Of a stretch of DNA of 64,000 nt, positions 61,181-64,000 are shown piece by piece (within the stretch, counting starts at the first letter, position 1; each line of letters begins with the position of its first letter). Location of the stretch: assembly GCA_012839605.1 (NCBI GenBank), contig DUNA01000063.1:1-64000 (forward strand). Reading direction: 5' to 3'. The DNA comes from Bacteroidales bacterium (GTDB lineage: Bacteria; Bacteroidota; Bacteroidia; Bacteroidales; UBA932). The notes under the pieces are model-generated. The model had not been told where the DNA came from, made no database searches, and saw only the letters and a list, made by a program, of their open reading frames with translations. Position numbers and translations under genes: made by a program.

Positions 61181-62077
61181 TCAATTCAGCAATACTGTAA
61201 AACCGTAATCCATCAACTGCCTGGCGTCTTGATACCGTAACGCAGAGGTGGGTGCTTTCATGACTACGGCAATCACCCGTTTGTCGCCCATTTTGGCAGT
61301 AGTAGTAATACAAAGCTGTGCTGCCGTAGTGTAACCTGTTTTAAAACCATCACAGCCGGGATAGGCGTAACTCATACCGGGCAACATGCCGTTCGTAGCT
61401 CCGTATATGGTTCCTCTGAAATCCAATTTTGTTTTAGAGGTGTATTCCAGAATAATGGGAAAACGCCTGATAAAATCGCGCGTGAGTTTGGCCATGGACA
61501 ACGGCGTTATGTAATTGAGAGAGGACAATCCGGAAGCATCGTCAAAATGTGCGTCCAATCCCAGCGAATCTGCGTAGTGGTTCATGACTTCTTTGGCAAA
61601 CTGTTTTTCATAAGCCTGGGTTGTTCCCATTCCTCCAACAAAGTATTCGCCTAGTGCCACAGCGCACGCATTGCCGGATACCACACACAAAGCCCCTATC
61701 AGTTCGTCCACTGAATACGTAGGTGTTGCTGTCAAGGGCACATTGGACTCTCCCGGGTTTACAGAACGCGATGCAGCATAAGGACTGATGGGAATTTGGG
61801 AGTCCAAAGACAGGTATCCTTTGTCTATATGATCAAAAGCAATGTACATGGTCATGACTTTGGTCATGCTGGCAGGAACCAGCTGAAAATCAGGAGCCAT
61901 AGAGTATAAAACGTCACCTGTGTCGTAATCAATGACAACGGCTCCTTGACAGTTGAGACTGATAGAAAAAGGAGGTTTTGTTCCGTTTCCGTTATCAATG
62001 GGTGGAAGAGGTTGTTTCTCGCAGGCAACAAAGAGGAGCAGCCAGGCTGCTAGCAGCCGGCATCTTTTTATATTCAC
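61181..62077 (-). CDS. D-alanyl-D-alanine carboxypeptidase, S11, lipoprotein
   Basis: 298 aa. Lipobox LFVAC with C19. The penicillin-binding motifs are S70-x-x-K73 (PASMTK), S134-G-N and K246-T-G (GFKTGYTT). It trims the terminal D-Ala of peptidoglycan stem peptides. The C-terminal domain of PBP5-type enzymes is missing, so the lipid anchor probably replaces it. It lies 6 bp after the cyclophilin gene on the same strand. Confidence 0.93.
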   Translation of the reverse strand: MNIKRCRLLAAWLLLFVACEKQPLPPIDNGNGTKPPFSISLNCQGAVVIDYDTGDVLYSMAPDFQLVPASMTKVMTMYIAFDHIDKGYLSLDSQIPISPYAASRSVNPGESNVPLTATPTYSVDELIGALCVVSGNACAVALGEYFVGGMGTTQAYEKQFAKEVMNHYADSLGLDAHFDDASGLSSLNYITPLSMAKLTRDFIRRFPIILEYTSKTKLDFRGTIYGATNGMLPGMSYAYPGCDGFKTGYTTAAQLCITTTAKMGDKRVIAVVMKAPTSALRYQDARQLMDYGFTVLLN

Positions 62078-62083
62078 AATGTA

Positions 62084-62764
62084 TTAATTTTGCGCAGGTA
62101 AAATACTTAGGATGCGAATGTCTTCCACGGGTCTGTCTGCCGGGCCTGTTTCAGCGGAGGCTATGATATCTATGATTTCCAATCCTTCAATGACCTCTCC
62201 AAAGACAGTGTAGTTTCCATCCAGTTGACGGCACGTGGCTTCGTTGTGTACAATATAGAACTGCGAACCCGAGGATGCTTTTTCCGGATTGACGGCATCG
62301 CCTGTGCGTGCAGATGCCAAGGCTCCTTTCTTGTGGTACAATTCCGGAACAAACTCTGCAGGAACGGTATAACCGGGGCCTCCGGAACCCAATCTTTCAC
62401 CGGGTGCGGCCGTACGCGATTGCGGGTCTCCGCATTGGATCATGAAATTATGAATAACCCTGTGGAACAGAATGCCGTCGTAGTATCTTTCGGACGCCAA
62501 TTTGACAAAATTATCTCTGTGCAGCGGCGTTTCTTTGTACAGACGTACGATCATATTCCCTTTTGTAGTTTTGATTTCAAAGACAGGGTCTTCCGGTAAC
62601 ACTTGGGGGTCAAAAGCAATTTTTTCTTCCATAGAAATATCTGTTGTTTGTTCACTTTCACTTTTGGCAGCTTGAGCTTTTTTTGCTTTTTTTCCTGTCC
62701 AATTGCAGGAGCTTATTAAAAAAGCACTCATACTTATTAGAATAACGACTGTTGTTTTTTTCAT
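62084..62764 (-). CDS. Cyclophilin-type peptidyl-prolyl isomerase, lipoprotein
   Basis: 226 aa. Lipobox ISSC with C20, a lysine- and acid-rich linker (about 25-60) and a cyclophilin domain with ILFHRVIHNFMIQCGDP (catalytic Arg and Phe region) and SGSQFYIVHNE. It should catalyse proline isomerisation during folding of envelope proteins. First of a two-gene unit with the D,D-carboxypeptidase; divergent from dut. Confidence 0.94.
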   Translation of the reverse strand: MKKTTVVILISMSAFLISSCNWTGKKAKKAQAAKSESEQTTDISMEEKIAFDPQVLPEDPVFEIKTTKGNMIVRLYKETPLHRDNFVKLASERYYDGILFHRVIHNFMIQCGDPQSRTAAPGERLGSGGPGYTVPAEFVPELYHKKGALASARTGDAVNPEKASSGSQFYIVHNEATCRQLDGNYTVFGEVIEGLEIIDIIASAETGPADRPVEDIRILSILPAQN

Positions 62765-62807
62765 AGATAGAACATGTTAAATCGAAGCGAAGGTAGTGTT
62801 TTTTTTC

Positions 62808-62815
62808 TATTTTTG
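62808..62815 (+). promoter_or_regulatory. -7 box (TATTTTTG) of dut
   Basis: TATTTTTG ends 5 bp before the dut ATG at 62821; leaderless initiation is predicted. No -33 TTTG at the usual spacing. Confidence 0.5.
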
Positions 62816-62820
62816 TAATT

Positions 62821-63255
62821 ATGAAAATCAAAATCATCAATCGTTCTCCGTATCCTTCTCCTGCCTACGCTACGCCACTTTCTGCCGGAATGGACATCAG
62901 GGCTCATGTCTTGGAATCACTGACATTGCAACCGCTGGAAAGGGTGTTGGTGCCTACGGGGTTGTATGTGGAATTGCCGGCCGGGTATGAAGCACAAATC
63001 CGACCGCGGAGCGGATTGGCGTCACGTAAAGGCATAACGGTATTGAACAGTCCGGGAACGATAGATGCAGATTATCGCGGGGAAATTTGTGTGTTGCTGG
63101 TAAATACATCAAAGGAATCCGCAGTTATTGAGCCGGGTGAACGTATAGCGCAAATGGTAGTGGCAGCACATAGTAAGGTGGACTGGGAAGAAGTGGAAGA
63201 GTTGACGCCTACAAAGCGTGGAGCGGGAGGGTTCGGCTCTACAGGGGAGCAATAA
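62821..63255 (+). CDS. dut: Deoxyuridine triphosphatase
   Basis: 144 aa trimeric dUTPase. All five motifs are present: [43 protein letters not shown] and the C-terminal GAGGFGSTG. It hydrolyses dUTP to dUMP, keeping uracil out of DNA and supplying dTMP synthesis. murF begins 20 bp downstream. Confidence 0.97.
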   Translation: MKIKIINRSPYPSPAYATPLSAGMDIRAHVLESLTLQPLERVLVPTGLYVELPAGYEAQIRPRSGLASRKGITVLNSPGTIDADYRGEICVLLVNTSKESAVIEPGERIAQMVVAAHSKVDWEEVEELTPTKRGAGGFGSTGEQ

Positions 63256-63275
63256 AACGGGTAAATGGTAGGATC

Positions 63276-64000
63276 ATGGAAGAATGGTATCAGTTGTTTA
63301 AAGACCATCCTTTTGTATGTACAGATACAAGGAAAATCAAAGCCGGGTGTATCTTTTTTGCTTTGAAAGGAGACCGTTTTGACGGAAATGCTTTTGCAAA
63401 AGAGGCTTTAGAAAAAGGGGCTGCTTATGCTGTGGTAGATAACCCGTGTGTTATTCCACATACAACAGAAGAAACCATCAAATATGTGTTGGTTCCGGAT
63501 GTCCTCAAAGCATTGCAACAATTGGCAGCTTACCATAGGAAGCAATACAATGTGCCGGTCATTGCTCTTACCGGATCCAACGGAAAAACGACGACGAAAG
63601 AATTGATCACCTCTGTTCTTTCTGCCCGTTACAACGTGACGGCCACGGAGGGCAATTTGAACAACCACATAGGATTGCCTTTGACGCTGCTGAACATAAC
63701 CGGCCGGACAGATATGGTTGTTTTGGAAATGGGGACGAATCATATGGGCGAAATAGCCTTGCTGACTTCTCTGTGCCGTCCAACGGCCGGATTGATAACG
63801 AATGTGGGTGGTGCTCATTTGGAAGGGTTGGGTGATTTGGAAGGGATAAAAAAAGAGAAGGGGGTCTTATACGATTATTTGAAAGGCCATGAAGGAACGG
63901 TGTTTTGCCATGAGAACGATTCTGTATTGACGGGTATGCTTACAGAGAGGGGCATAGCCGATAACGTTGTGTTTTATGGAGACGGGCCACAGGCAGAGAA
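63276..64000 (+). CDS. murF: UDP-MurNAc-tripeptide:D-Ala-D-Ala ligase (5' part)
   Basis: First 241 residues; the gene runs off the window. The ATG at 63276 opens MEEWYQLFKDHPFVCTDTR, the MurF-type uridine-binding domain, followed by the ATPase loop TGSNGKTTTKEL and EMGTNHMGEIALL. It adds D-Ala-D-Ala to the peptidoglycan precursor in the cytoplasm. No frameshift is seen up to the edge. Confidence 0.94.
   Translation, partial: MEEWYQLFKDHPFVCTDTRKIKAGCIFFALKGDRFDGNAFAKEALEKGAAYAVVDNPCVIPHTTEETIKYVLVPDVLKALQQLAAYHRKQYNVPVIALTGSNGKTTTKELITSVLSARYNVTATEGNLNNHIGLPLTLLNITGRTDMVVLEMGTNHMGEIALLTSLCRPTAGLITNVGGAHLEGLGDLEGIKKEKGVLYDYLKGHEGTVFCHENDSVLTGMLTERGIADNVVFYGDGPQAE

Overview
This window is chromosomal DNA from a member of Bacteroidota, most likely order Bacteroidales. 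I cannot name the genus. The evidence is: promoters of the form TTTG-N19-TAnnTTTG, mostly A-rich translation starts, families largely confined to the phylum (DUF4402, DUF4270, DUF3098, DUF4294, DUF4249, DUF6263, GSCFA), a TonB-dependent receptor with a DUF4249 lipoprotein partner, the order secY-map-infA-rpmJ-rpsM-rpsK-rpsD-rpoA-rplQ, and a complete rnfBCDGEA operon. Nearly all of the window is housekeeping sequence. The only mobile DNA is one REP-type transposase gene and a small palindromic element at 31.6-32.8 kb.

Layout. 0-1.4 kb: two secreted DUF4402 proteins plus a truncated third at the left edge. 1.5-5.3 kb: a sigma-54-type response regulator and a hybrid histidine kinase, convergent and overlapping by 36 bp, followed by a 340-bp regulatory intergenic region (GGGGAAT palindrome cluster, kinase promoter, possible sigma-54 promoter, two-way terminator). 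5.6-11.2 kb: cysS, a short ssb, an S9 peptidase lipoprotein, a DUF6263 protein and a third intact DUF4402 protein. 11.4-13.8 kb: acpP-fabF-rnc, with the rnc 3' end antisense to a tRNA-Lys gene. 13.8-20.4 kb: a glgA-like/DUF4270 pair, ftsX-DUF3098-uppP-lpxH, DUF4294 and an M19 dipeptidase. 20.4-31.6 kb: a ribosomal protein, secY and rpoA operon that begins at rplP, without the usual rpsJ-rpsC part in front. It has its own near-consensus promoter and structured leader, an internal hairpin before rpsH, and a very long low-complexity tail on L17. 31.6-32.9 kb: transposase and palindromic repeats. 32.9-42.4 kb: tgt, an LptF/G permease, a Na/Ca exchanger, a NupC-type transporter, GSCFA, HU, and a TonB receptor with its DUF4249 lipoprotein. 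42.3-48.1 kb (minus strand): alaS-lptF/G-fmt-TPK. 48.1-61.2 kb: two M23 peptidases, a MerR-like protein, a Nif3-like protein, a zinc-ribbon protein, an aminotransferase, dnaB, DUF3108, rseC and rnfBCDGEA. 61.2-64 kb: a D,D-carboxypeptidase, a cyclophilin, dut and the start of murF.

Themes. Transcription and translation (RNAP alpha, ribosomal proteins, SecY, Map, IF1, CysS, AlaS, Fmt, Tgt, RNase III) and envelope building (FtsX, UppP, LpxH, LptF/G, M23, DacA, MurF) dominate. Three architectural features recur. Many genes have a -7 box only 4-5 bp before the start codon, implying leaderless mRNAs. Convergent genes meet with 1-5 bp between them or overlap, leaving no room for terminators. A handful of genes in two operons carry strong Shine-Dalgarno sequences although the phylum mostly lacks them. 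I see no CRISPR array, prophage or defence island. The most promising undescribed material is the regulatory region at 5.3-5.64 kb and the rplP leader.
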